Made by a program: the position numbers and the translations under genes | The notes under the pieces: model-generated | Seen by the model: only the letters and a program-made list of their open reading frames with translations | What the model was told of the DNA's origin: nothing | Database searches by the model: none | Part shown: piece by piece, positions 10,419-19,600 of the stretch | How positions within the stretch are numbered: position 1 is the stretch's first letter | Layout of the letters: every line of letters begins with the position of its first letter | Origin: Stramenopiles sp. TOSAG23-2 | Lineage: Eukaryota > Sar | Assembly (NCBI GenBank): GCA_900128395.1 | Contig: LT649548.1 | Span: 1 to 20,870 of the forward strand | DNA length: 20,870 bases | Reading direction: 5' to 3'

Positions 10419-10460
10419 CTATATAATATATATATATATATATATTATATAGGTCTTGCC
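10411..10460. repeat. Palindrome axis: (AT)n core flanked by GGCAAGACCT / AGGTCTTGCC
   Basis: The exact centre lies between 10435 and 10436. Bases 10421-10450 are only A and T and are self-complementary, mostly alternating AT with a double A on one side and a double T on the other. The outer 10-mers GGCAAGACCT and AGGTCTTGCC mark where unique sequence begins on each arm. An (AT)n run can pair with itself, so it is a natural place for a polymerase to fold back or an assembler to turn round. How long the true AT run is, and what follows it in the genome, cannot be read from here. Confidence 0.97.
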
Positions 10461-12882
10461 AGGAATACATAATAATTGTAAAGATGATTTAAAAAAATTC
10501 TGTTCAAATGTAAAACCAGGTAAAGGACGTACACATAAATGTTTACGAGATAATAAGGACAAAGTATCAAAAGCATGTAAACAAGCAGAATTTGAACAAC
10601 AATTGAATGAAGCAAAAGATATCAATGCAAAAACAAATTTATCAAAAGCATGTCAAAACGATTTGAAAGATATATGTCAAATCGATGTTGTAAAATTGGA
10701 AAAAGAAAATAAACAGGATGATGGTAAAGCACTGGCATGTTTAAAAAAAAACTTGAAGAAATTATCCCCTGCTTGTAAAGCAGCTGAATTTAAACAGATT
10801 AAAGAGGAACGTTCAGATATACGTTTAAAATTCAATTTGTTTATGAAATGTCGAGTGGACATGTTTCGATTTTGCAAAGATATACCAAAAGGTGATGGTA
10901 GAAGATTGCGTTGCTTAAAAGATCATTATAACGATAAGAAAATGTCACCAATGTGCAAGAAAGAGCTACAAAGTGATATCAAAGTGGCATCATTATTTGC
11001 TAAGGCATCTGGAAAAGTTGCCAAGCTGTGCAAAGCAGATTTAATAAAATTTTGTGGACCGGATAAGCAAATTACAGATTTCAATGATCGCGTTGTTGAA
11101 AAAGGGAATGGGCGCGATAATGTATGTTTAATGCAAAATTTTAAAATGTTAAACTCAATATGCAGGAAAGCAAAAATGCAAGAGCTAGTGGATGAATCAA
11201 AAACATATACTGCCAAGCCAATGTTGTTACATTATCGCCAAGGTGATTTAACGTCATTTTGTTTAAAAGATAAGAAAGATGGCGGTGTAGATGTGCAAGA
11301 AGGAGGTGCTGTTATTGCATGTTTAAGAAATCATTTAAAACAATTATCTCCTTTGTGCAAAAAAGCAGAGTTTAAAGAATTGGAAACGGAAGCGAAAGAT
11401 GTGCGTTTAAAACCAATTTTGACGAAAAAATGTAAAAAAGAATTAAATTTACTATGCGATGATGTGAAAGCGGAGGAAAAGTTAAAATGCTTAAAGAGAA
11501 ATTTACATCACAAGCAAATGGGCGAGAGTTGCAAAAGACTTGTAGTAGTTGAAAAACGCGTTGCTGCTGTTTTTTTAAAAGCATCTCCTGGAATAGCAAA
11601 AGCATGTAAAGCTGATTTAACTAAATTTTGTGCATTGGTGAAACCGGGAGGTGGAAGAACGCATCATTGCTTACGATCTCATATGAAAGAATTATCGGAG
11701 GCATGTAGGAAGGAAGAATTTGATGAAATGGCCGATGAAGCGGAAGATATTGCTGCTCAGCCATGGTTAATGGGAAAATGTAAAGATGATTTAGAAAATT
11801 TGTGTAAAATTAAATTACCTGAAACATTGAAAGGTGCTGCAAAGGCAAAGGCGACGAAAGAAGATGGAACAGAAGAGGAAATTAACACTCCAGCTCAAAA
11901 TGAACAAGACAATGGAAAAGCAAAGGAATGTTTAAAAGAAAAATTAGATAAAAAATTATTGACATTAGAATGCAAAGAAGCAGTGGAGGAACAAGTGAAA
12001 TTTGAATTGCAAGATATCCGTATCAATTACAAAGCATTTAAAGCATGTAAGCCTGGTATTGAAAAATTTTGTAAGGAATTACCAAAAGCCAGCGGTCAAG
12101 TTTTAAATTGTTTATTTGCAAAAATGGTAGATGCACCAAAAGATATTGGCAAAACTTGTCGATCTGTTTTATCAACTACCATGGTTATGCAATCCAAAGA
12201 TTGGAAACGCAATTATCGCATCCGAAGGAGTTGTCGTGATTATGTACAACAATATTGTAGTGATAAAGCAATTGATGATCCTTCCACAGTAGTAAATTGT
12301 TTAGCAGATAATATCGGTAAAATCCCAAAGAAAGAACCAAAAGCGAAAAATTGTAGACGTGGAATATACTTTGCAATGCAATATCAATTGCAAGATGGGC
12401 GTTCGAACATGGAGCTAGCCAAAAAATGTAAATCCGATAAAGAAAAGCTTTGTAAAGATGTAAAACCCGGACAAGGTCGCACAAGACTTTGTTTGCAAGA
12501 AAATTTCGAAAAGTTGTCAAAAGATTGTAAAAATGCAGAATTCAAAACGAAAAAATATTTTAAAGAAAGTGTCGATGCATCACCGGCTGATGTAGCAAAA
12601 AATGCTATTTTAAAAATGCAAGAAAAATTAATTGAAGCAACAAAAAAAGTTACTGCTGGAAACCTTCTATCCGGAGGTGTAAGTGGTGCAAAAGTAGATG
12701 TAAAAAATGCAAATCTAAAAGGAAATATGAATGAAAGTGGGGGTTTTGTTTTAAAAGGACCAATGGCTATGCTTGCTTTAAGCGCATTGTGTTTAGTAGT
12801 CATGATGGGATTTTATTATTTTTACAATCAATTTAAGCGCAGCAGTAAAAGTTATACCGTCGTTGTTAATAAAGGTGGGTAA
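10453..12882 (+). CDS. GLG1: GLG1-like Golgi cysteine-rich repeat membrane protein, 5'-truncated (right-arm copy)
   Basis: The readable 809 residues contain eleven tandem cysteine-rich GLG1 repeats of about 55-85 residues. Each follows a C-x3-L-x3-C ... CL ... C pattern, with KPGxGRTHxCL conserved in repeats 1 and 7 (KPGQGRTRLCL in 11). A hydrophobic segment at about 771-791 and an 18-residue Lys/Arg-containing tail close the protein, the type I layout of Golgi apparatus protein 1, which resides in Golgi membranes with its repeats lumenal. Human GLG1 has sixteen repeats, so this one is shorter or incomplete. Repeat 5 lacks the first cysteine (HYRQGDL), and repeat 8 carries an acidic/Ala-Lys insert. 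The frame begins V-L-P-G-I-H directly after TATATAG, which looks like a splice acceptor; an alternative acceptor is CTTGCCAG ending at 10462. The start codon and signal peptide lie on an exon lost at the palindrome axis. Confidence 0.88.
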   Translation, partial: VLPGIHNNCKDDLKKFCSNVKPGKGRTHKCLRDNKDKVSKACKQAEFEQQLNEAKDINAKTNLSKACQNDLKDICQIDVVKLEKENKQDDGKALACLKKNLKKLSPACKAAEFKQIKEERSDIRLKFNLFMKCRVDMFRFCKDIPKGDGRRLRCLKDHYNDKKMSPMCKKELQSDIKVASLFAKASGKVAKLCKADLIKFCGPDKQITDFNDRVVEKGNGRDNVCLMQNFKMLNSICRKAKMQELVDESKTYTAKPMLLHYRQGDLTSFCLKDKKDGGVDVQEGGAVIACLRNHLKQLSPLCKKAEFKELETEAKDVRLKPILTKKCKKELNLLCDDVKAEEKLKCLKRNLHHKQMGESCKRLVVVEKRVAAVFLKASPGIAKACKADLTKFCALVKPGGGRTHHCLRSHMKELSEACRKEEFDEMADEAEDIAAQPWLMGKCKDDLENLCKIKLPETLKGAAKAKATKEDGTEEEINTPAQNEQDNGKAKECLKEKLDKKLLTLECKEAVEEQVKFELQDIRINYKAFKACKPGIEKFCKELPKASGQVLNCLFAKMVDAPKDIGKTCRSVLSTTMVMQSKDWKRNYRIRRSCRDYVQQYCSDKAIDDPSTVVNCLADNIGKIPKKEPKAKNCRRGIYFAMQYQLQDGRSNMELAKKCKSDKEKLCKDVKPGQGRTRLCLQENFEKLSKDCKNAEFKTKKYFKESVDASPADVAKNAILKMQEKLIEATKKVTAGNLLSGGVSGAKVDVKNANLKGNMNESGGFVLKGPMAMLALSALCLVVMMGFYYFYNQFKRSSKSYTVVVNKGG

Positions 12883-13405
12883 ATATCATATTATTATAGA
12901 TATATATACGAAAACAATATGTTTTTATGTGTGTATAAAACAAAAAAAGGAAGAAAAAAATGTATAATAATTATCCATACGCGATGGTATGCAAAATTGG
13001 ATCATATCTGGTATATATATATACATAAGTGGATACGATTATCTTGTAATAAACAATGTTTGTGAATGCACATGTATTATTATATTAATAATATATATAA
13101 TTATATTAAAAGACAACTTTGTGGTTTGAAAAGGGTATTTGTTTTTATTCTTGAGAGACGTGTTTTGCCCGTTTTATTCGTGTTTGTGTGTTGTTGTGTG
13201 GTGTGTAATAATTTATATTTTTTTTATAATTAAATTTTTTTTCATCAATATCGGATGGTGTAGTATATTATATATTTTATGATTTATTATTTATTTTTAC
13301 AGGTATGTATGCACTTTTCGACAATAATAATAAACAAAAATATATATCGAAAAATAACCCCAAACATATCCATACAAAAGAACTCATACATCAAAAAGAA
13401 AAATA
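12883..13405. other. Intergenic region between GLG1-like and TAM41-like genes (right copy)
   Basis: These 523 bp join two genes on the same strand. A candidate polyadenylation signal AATAAA is at 13048-13053. A GT-rich run (GTGTTTGTGTGTTGTTGTGTG, about 13181-13201) and long T runs follow. TTTTTACAG ending at 13302, followed by GTATGT, could be a 5'-UTR splice site, but no matching partner site was identified. A 33-codon uORF occupies the last 102 bases before the TAM41 start. Confidence 0.55.
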
Positions 13406-13406
13406 A
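13305..13406 (+). other. Upstream ORF, 33 codons, overlapping the TAM41 start by one base (right copy)
   Basis: The frame starts ATGTATGCACTTTTC at 13305 and stops at TAA 13404-13406, whose last A is the first base of the TAM41 ATG. It lies in a different frame from TAM41. A TAATG junction can allow termination-reinitiation in some systems. I infer possible translational control only if the mRNA begins upstream of 13305. Confidence 0.35.
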
Positions 13407-14590
13407 TGAATAAGAAAATATTAACAGAACTAATTGATTCGACATTTCCACCTGGAATTGAAGTTGCTATTGGATATGGTAGTGGTGTCTTTGAACAAAA
13501 AGGCTATGATAATAATAATAATGTAAATAATATTAATGAAAATGATCAGATGAATAAAACAATGGCAATATCACAATTTGAAGAACCACCTATGATAGAT
13601 ATGATATTTGTAGTAAATGATGAATTAGAATGGCATAGTAATAATCTGAAGCGGAATTCATCACATTACGCAGCGTTGCCTCGTTTATTAGGTCCAAGTT
13701 TTGTGTCAAATGTACAGCGTGCCTCGGCAAGAATTTATTATAATACACTTGTACCAATGCCAGAAAAATATCAACAGAATGTAGTAAATAGTAATAATAA
13801 AACCAATGGAAAACAATTAATGAAATATGGTGTTATAAACAAGTCCGACTTTATAAATGATTTATTAAATTGGGAAACATTGTATTTATCTGGTAGATTG
13901 CAAAAACCAGTAGCATTTTTGAAAAAACCTGAAGTAACAGATTCATCAACAATAATGTCGTCCTCCAATATCAATAATGGTCATAATACTACTAATAATA
14001 ACGAACATGAAATTAATCATGCATTAGAAACTAATTTATGTAGTGCATTATCAACTGCAATTTTATTGTTGCCATCTGAATTTTCAGAATTAGACTTATA
14101 CAAACGCATTACCTCTTTATCATACGAAGGTGATTTTCGCATGGGTATCGCTGAAAATCCAAATAAGATAGACAATATAGTTAATAAAGGTGATTCTTTT
14201 CAACGCTTCCGTAATTTATATGAATTGTATGTAGATGATTTAATTGATCAAAATGTATTGACGATGAAGACACAAAATAATAATAGTGAAGATGGTGGGC
14301 ATATATATATGAAACATACAAATGAATTTATCCGCAATGACGATGGGAACGATAATTACACATCTCAAATGTTAATTTCAAAATTGCCTCGTTCATATCA
14401 ACATGATATAAAGTCAACCAATGTAAACAATGGATTATTATTGCAACATGCAAAACATATTTGTAAAGATAAATTACAAAATACTGTCCGTCAATTTAGT
14501 CGTACACAAACATTAAAAGGCGTGTTGACTGCTGGGATTAGTAAAGGAATTATATATTCGATTCAGAAAATATTAAAACGATTGAAATGA
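13406..14590 (+). CDS. TAM41: TAM41-like mitochondrial phosphatidate cytidylyltransferase (CDP-DAG synthase), complete (right-arm copy)
   Basis: The 394-residue product belongs to the TAM41/Mmp37 family, which converts phosphatidic acid and CTP to CDP-diacylglycerol on the matrix side of the mitochondrial inner membrane, the first committed step to cardiolipin. Signatures in order are GYGSGVF (23-29, nucleotidyltransferase-like GSG loop), MIDMIF (63-68), WHSNNLKRN (76-84), YYNTLVP (111-117), KYGVI (140-144), LYLSGRLQKPV (159-169), and a C-terminal LKGVLTAGISKGI block with a basic end. Asn-rich inserts at about 36-47 and 182-200 lengthen it compared with animal homologues. Only about 22 residues precede the GSG loop, and no clear Arg-rich presequence is seen. 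It ends in TGA at the expected place, supporting use of TGA as stop. It is intronless as read. Confidence 0.95.
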   Translation: MNKKILTELIDSTFPPGIEVAIGYGSGVFEQKGYDNNNNVNNINENDQMNKTMAISQFEEPPMIDMIFVVNDELEWHSNNLKRNSSHYAALPRLLGPSFVSNVQRASARIYYNTLVPMPEKYQQNVVNSNNKTNGKQLMKYGVINKSDFINDLLNWETLYLSGRLQKPVAFLKKPEVTDSSTIMSSSNINNGHNTTNNNEHEINHALETNLCSALSTAILLLPSEFSELDLYKRITSLSYEGDFRMGIAENPNKIDNIVNKGDSFQRFRNLYELYVDDLIDQNVLTMKTQNNNSEDGGHIYMKHTNEFIRNDDGNDNYTSQMLISKLPRSYQHDIKSTNVNNGLLLQHAKHICKDKLQNTVRQFSRTQTLKGVLTAGISKGIIYSIQKILKRLK

Positions 14591-14897
14591 CGAGATTCTG
14601 GTAGAGTACATTTGTGTCGTGTACGTAATATTTTTATATGTACGTTCGTAAAAAATATATTCATAATCTCATAATACGTACTCGTACGACGTATATATTA
14701 CTTAACACGAGAAGTGTAAAAATATTATAACTTACTCGTAGATTTTACCCATCAATAATATTACACTTCGTATAATTTTAGAGTGACATTTTTACACACA
14801 TTTTAATATAAATTATATTATTTAGCACGGGAAGTAAAATTTAAAATTATTATTTTATATAAAAACTTAAATAAAAATTTTTAACCATCATTATTAT
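14591..14897. other. Convergent intergenic region with direct and inverted repeats (right copy)
   Basis: This shared 3' region of TAM41 (+) and Rab23 (-) contains ATATTACTTAACACGAGAAGT (14695-14715) and ATATTATTTAGCACGGGAAGT (14815-14835), 16-17 of whose core bases agree. Between them lies the opposite-orientation word TAATATTACACTTCG (14756-14770). The nearest 80 bp to TAM41 hold several CGTACG/TACGTA words, unusual in such A+T-rich DNA. These may form 3'-UTR hairpins, but no function is established. Confidence 0.6.
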
Positions 14898-15819
14898 TTA
14901 CGATATCCTACATATGGATCTACTTTTTTTTCCACCAGTCCTTCTTCTTGATGGTTGATTTAAATCAATCCGTTTATTACTAATAGTCCCATCACTGCTT
15001 ATACCTTTAATTCTACTTTTTAAAAATTCCCTTGTATTACTTTTATTATTTACATTATTATTTCTATCATTGCTATCATCATTATTATTATTGTCGCCAC
15101 TGTTTTGTACATTTATTTTTTCAGGACTTGTTTCACTTATATTAGATAAGAAAGATTCATCAAATTTATGTCCACCAGTAACATACATCTCGCAAATACT
15201 TTCAAATACTTCATTGACATTGTAATTATTTGAGGAGCTCACTTTAAACAATGGCAAATTTAAACTTGTAACCATATCATTGATTTCCTTTGCCGAAATA
15301 ATATTTGTATCAATAGTCTCCTCTGGGTTTTCTTCTGAACCTAATGCTAATAAATCCACTTTACTTTGTACAATCACGATTGGTATATTTTCGTCACAAT
15401 CAGCTATTACTCGTTCTTTCCAATCTTTAATTGCCAAAAATGAATTGCGATCAGTGGATGAAAATACTAAAATTGCTGCACCAGCGCCATGAAAATGCGA
15501 CCGTGTCAATGCACCATATTCTTCTTGTCCAGCCGTATCGTATATCATCATATTGACAATATCACCGGTTTCTAATTCTATATCTCTTTTTTCTAAATAA
15601 TTTGCACTGATAAGATCAAAATAATACCGCAGCGTTTGTTGTAGTTAGTATATATTCATTGATTTTTGAAATTGAAATAAAAATTTGCAATACTTACCCA
15701 ATAGTTTTCTTATAATCACCACTATATGTATCTTTACAATAACGTGTTGTTAATGAAGTTTTTCCAACATGCCCATTTCCTACTACTATTATTTTAATAG
15801 TTGTATCAAAATCTTCCAT
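14898..15819 (-). CDS. RAB23: Rab23-like small GTPase, two exons, complete (right-arm copy)
   Basis: This is the mirror copy of 5052-5973; exon 1 is 15698-15819 and exon 2 is 14898-15606. A one-exon reading starting at the internal ATG (15549-15551) would give 217 residues lacking the P-loop and switch I, so the spliced model is required for a working GTPase. Exon 1 supplies the first 40 residues with GNGHVGKT and KKTIG, and exon 2 supplies the rest, ending in the CaaX box CRIS. The gene shares an 861-bp divergent upstream region with the large membrane protein at 16681 and converges on TAM41. Confidence 0.93.
15607..15697 (-). other. Spliceosomal intron of the Rab23-like gene (right copy)
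   Basis: Read on the minus strand, the 91-nt intron has donor GTAAGT, branch point TACTAAC (plus-strand GTTAGTA at 15644-15650) and acceptor TTATCAG. Splicing restores the reading frame across the split glycine codon after KKTI. Confidence 0.95.
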
Positions 15820-16680
15820 ATAAATTCAAAAAAAAAAATTAATAATAATAAAATATATATATATTTTCAATTATTTGTATTATATTAAGTTGTCAAAATC
15901 TATTTTATCAAAAGAAAGTATTACTTCTAATATGTTTTTAATCAGTAAATATAGTATATTATAAGAGCGTAATAAAATTATATATCATATATATATATAT
16001 AAGTATGATGATTATTTTCAAATGTTTTTTTTTGTTTGTATTTTTTTATCTTTATTTAATAATAAAAAATTAAATATAATACGAACGACGAATTTAATAA
16101 TAATTTAAGGACAACAAGGAGGAGAGGTTAACTGGTTAAGGTGCCAAGCCCGGCAAGGACCACACTAGTTTAGACTAACACAGGACACAAGAGCAGATTT
16201 TAGATTTTAGCTTTTTTTAGCTTTGTATATTATAATAGGTGAATAATGATTAACACTACACATGACCTATACCTGATCTTCCAGCTTTTTTTTACGTCTT
16301 ATACGTTATACGTCTTACGCGAAAAAAAGGATGATTTTTTTCATCAAGTGCAAAAACCACCAGCAAACCAGCAGCAAAGCAGCAATTATACCACCACAGA
16401 TTTTACAAGATATTATACCAGTATTATTATTAGTAGTATAATAGTAATAATAATAATAAATAATTATTATTATTTATTATTATTCTACTACATAAGAGTA
16501 TTTAAGTTATCGCATAACCCTGGCGAAAAGCAAAGAAGAAATAATTAGACTGTAGTATCAAAAAAGGAACGGATTTTAAACAACTTGCATGCACGTTGTA
16601 ATTGATCAGTCGTATCAATCAATTATACGTTGAATACACTTTCATATCAGTGCAAATTTGGTGAAAAGATATAAACCAAC
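15820..16680. other. Divergent intergenic region, right copy (promoters of Rab23 and the large membrane protein)
   Basis: No gene is accepted in these 861 bp. From the Rab23 side there are T/A runs and (AT)n tracts (to about 16010). A G+C-richer island follows at 16108-16192 with a purine-rich start (AGGACAACAAGGAGGAGAGG), a TTAACTGGTTAA near-palindrome and a small stem GCC-AAGCCC-GGC. A triplet inverted repeat at about 16433-16491 and the leader of the large gene come next. An in-frame TAA at 16672-16674 precedes that gene's ATG. Confidence 0.6.
16433..16491. repeat. Imperfect ATT/AAT-triplet inverted repeat (right copy)
   Basis: The repeat runs from GTAGTATAATAGTAATAATA to ATTATTATTCTACTAC around a TAAATAATTATTATTA centre, about 190 bp upstream of the large gene's ATG. 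It translates to the Ile/Tyr/Asn-rich part of a spurious 100-codon frame. A plain microsatellite is the simplest reading. Confidence 0.55.
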
Positions 16681-19600
16681 ATGGGACGTGGTAGTTCTCC
16701 ATTTGCATTAAATAATTTTATAGGTCATACGACAAAGTGTAATACATTGGTGGCAATAATAGCATTATCTTTCATACTGTTTCTTAATATACCATCAACA
16801 TATGCTAGCGGTGCCGGTGCTAGTACTGTTTCTACAAGCATCGCTCCTACCAGATGCGTCTCACACACTGATTGCGGCGGCACAGGATTTTGTAACGGAT
16901 CAAAGACATGTTTATCTTGTATAGATTGTGCTTGTGAAGATCTTGAAACAAATTGTCACCTAACGTGTGATCAATATCAAGATCTATCGTCATCAACTTT
17001 AGTCGCAGGATTGGAAAATTCAGTTTATATAGTAACCTTTGCGGCTGTTTCAATAGGCTTATTTACTCTGCTATTAACATGCGTGCAATATATGCATTGT
17101 GGTATTTTTAATATAAAATTATGGAAGAAAATATGTAAGAAAATTGTCCGTAATAAACAAATAGAGCCACGTGATGATATTGAAGCTGCACGAGATATTG
17201 ATGAAAAAGCAACATATAGATACAACGTTAAAGTATTGTTAGTCGACGAGGAAACGGATGATAGCGTTTGTTTCCTAGGACAAGTCCAATTGAAACCAAG
17301 TGCAACAGTGAGAGATTTAGAAGAGCAATCTGTTATTGTAATGGAAAAGGCATATAAAGAATGTACGAAAAAATGGTCGTTAGATTCAGATGGTAAAATT
17401 TACAAGAATGGAGAAGTTGCATTGAATGGTTCCCTTTCTACTACTGCCATTGATACGACAGTTGAAAAGGTGGAGGTAGATAGAAAAAAGAAAGCTCTCA
17501 AAGATGCAAAGGCCGCTGCTGAGAAGAATACAATTAATGCAGCCGCGAAAGATGTTATCAAACGAGCCGAAATGGAATTGAAGAATGCAGAAAATGCACT
17601 TGCCTTAAAAACAGCAATTAAAATTTGCACAGAGAAAAAAAGCACAATAAAACACTTATTGAAAGGTGACGAAGAAACAATATTCATAGATAAAAACGAT
17701 ACAGAAAACATTTTTAAATTTTCCGACCATACTGCAGCATTAAAGTTTTTACAGTGTGGTGCTAAATTTAAGCAAAGTGACCATACAACATTGTTGAAAA
17801 AGTTAGAAGCAATTGGATCAAGCGAATTAATAAATACTATTATTCCTGTTGAAATATGTATACCGATCAGACGTGAATGTGATGTAGATTTACTAGACGC
17901 AATGAAATATATATTAGAAGAAGAGACACGTGAAAAAATCCAACGTGGCGTTTTGCTGTATGAAAAAGGATCAGGAAAATCGAATGAAACACGCTCACCA
18001 AGAACACCACATTCCCCATCTAACAAGAAAAATTTGAGTTGGCTACGTTCAAAAATAAAAAATAAAATGTTCAATCAATTTAAAAAATCGCGTGATGTCT
18101 CAAAGTTGAAAATAGAATTTTGGGCAATGCGAGTTCATACCACAGATATAACAAACGCGCATACAAAATTGGTAGCAACAATTAACACTAGCTCAAATCA
18201 CATTGTTGATAATATACAAATTTCGGGTGTGTTAATTTTAGGGGTTATATTTATGGGTCTGGTTACGCAGCTTGAAAATGTACCCTTGCGCCATGTCTTT
18301 ACAATTTATTTAATTATTGCTGCCTCATTTTGGGCAGTAATGGAATTATCAATTCTTTTCATATGCACTAAATCTAAAAATCGTAGACATGATCAAAGTG
18401 CGCCATCGAAAAAAGCAACGTCATTTCATATTTGGTTGTACATTTTGTTTTTAATTGCGGCTGGTATAGTCTTACCCCTCTTTATATATACGCTTGTTTC
18501 AAGTAATGGAGAAATTATGCTCATACCAGCTCTGAGTACTCCAAATCTTGAAATTGTCGGTGAGGGTTGTAACTATCTATTATCTCCTTCTGAAGATGGT
18601 AATGTAAAAGTATTAGCAACTGTGGTTAACGGATATGGTAGTGCTACTTGGGCCAAAAACTTTGAAATAAAAACTGATGGTAATTTCACGATAATCACAG
18701 TTACACCAGATGCAGATGCCACTGCAATGATTAATGCTGCATTAGAACGAGCTGGATTCGCCACAGAAGATGACGCTGTGTCAGTAAACCAGACTAGTAA
18801 ATTCACTGAAAAGTCACAATTACCAACTAGTTTACAATACAAATGTACAATCGAAATTTTTATTCCACCAGGCATCGACAACACGATTCCGGTTGTTGCA
18901 AAAAACGATCTGTCAATACATGTAGTCCAACCAGAAATTGAGGTCCATACTACCAGCGTAAAAGATATTTTAAACTTCAAAGCTTTAGTGTTAGATGCAA
19001 CAGATAAAACATATGGAACAATAAACTCGCGATTGTTCCAAATTCGAGTAAATTATTTGCATATGGAAGCCCATATGGTATCGGCGGAATTGACTGAGGT
19101 TTCCAGCGATTATACGGAGCTAAAGGCATTTGAAATGTATGGTGCAGCGGAAATGATACTACGAGGAACAGACCAAACCGCACTTCGAGTTATTACATCA
19201 AATGTCCCTGAAGATTTAGTGTGTGTTCGATCCGGCGGTCAGTTGTTCGTACAAAATGATAATGTAGCATTTTTGGCATCAAATAACGATAAGTATGATT
19301 TCGCAACATTGCCACTTAGTGACACCGCTGAGTTAGTTATACAAGGAATGCTGAAAGGTTATTTCGCAATTGATACAAATGAAGGTACATGTAATAATGA
19401 GGGCCCATCGACCACCCGGGCATATAGTATTAATGATACAATACCAACCGCTATGACATTTGAAAGTGAGTCGGTAGAACATTTCAAAGCTGCGTTGTCA
19501 ATGTATGATATAGTGTTGGTGACTGTATGGGGATATGAAGTTCCATTTCTATCTACATGGAGTTTCACAAATAATGATGCGTATCAGTATTTAAGTAGTA

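Noticed and set aside
10246-10452. 68-codon frames running into the palindrome axis (10246-10452 + and 10419-10625 -)
   Set aside because: They are antisense to the GLG1 repeat coding sequence and end in translated (AT)n, giving an Ile/Tyr run. They exist only because of the artificial-looking junction.
10456-10458. TTG as the GLG1 start codon
   Set aside because: Non-ATG initiation would be a bacterial convention. The protein lacks a signal peptide and begins next to a splice-acceptor-like sequence, so a missing 5' exon explains it better.
12871-12890. Possible further splicing at GGTAAATAT overlapping the GLG1 stop
   Set aside because: A short cytosolic tail after the membrane segment is normal for the family, so the TAA is a good terminus. 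No coding continuation was found downstream.
16108-16192. tRNA-like gene in the G+C-rich island (ACTGGTTAAGG resembles an A box or D arm)
   Set aside because: There is no GTTCGAnnCC B box, and I could not form a 7-bp acceptor stem or an anticodon arm at the right spacing.
16246-16548. 100-codon frame upstream of the large membrane protein
   Set aside because: The product is low complexity, and its Ile/Tyr/Asn-rich half is a translated A/T triplet repeat. There is no family signal and it sits in a promoter region.
17965-17982. Walker A-like EKGSGKS in the large membrane protein (about residues 428-434)
   Set aside because: The first glycine of GxxxxGK(S/T) is absent and the stretch is a Ser/Arg/Pro-rich linker with no Walker B or NTPase fold nearby.
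17400-18980. Antisense frames of 224 and 135 codons (17400-18074 - and 18573-18980 -)
   Set aside because: They lie fully inside the much longer sense frame of the membrane protein and show Phe/Ser-rich composition typical of the antisense of Lys/Glu-rich coding DNA.
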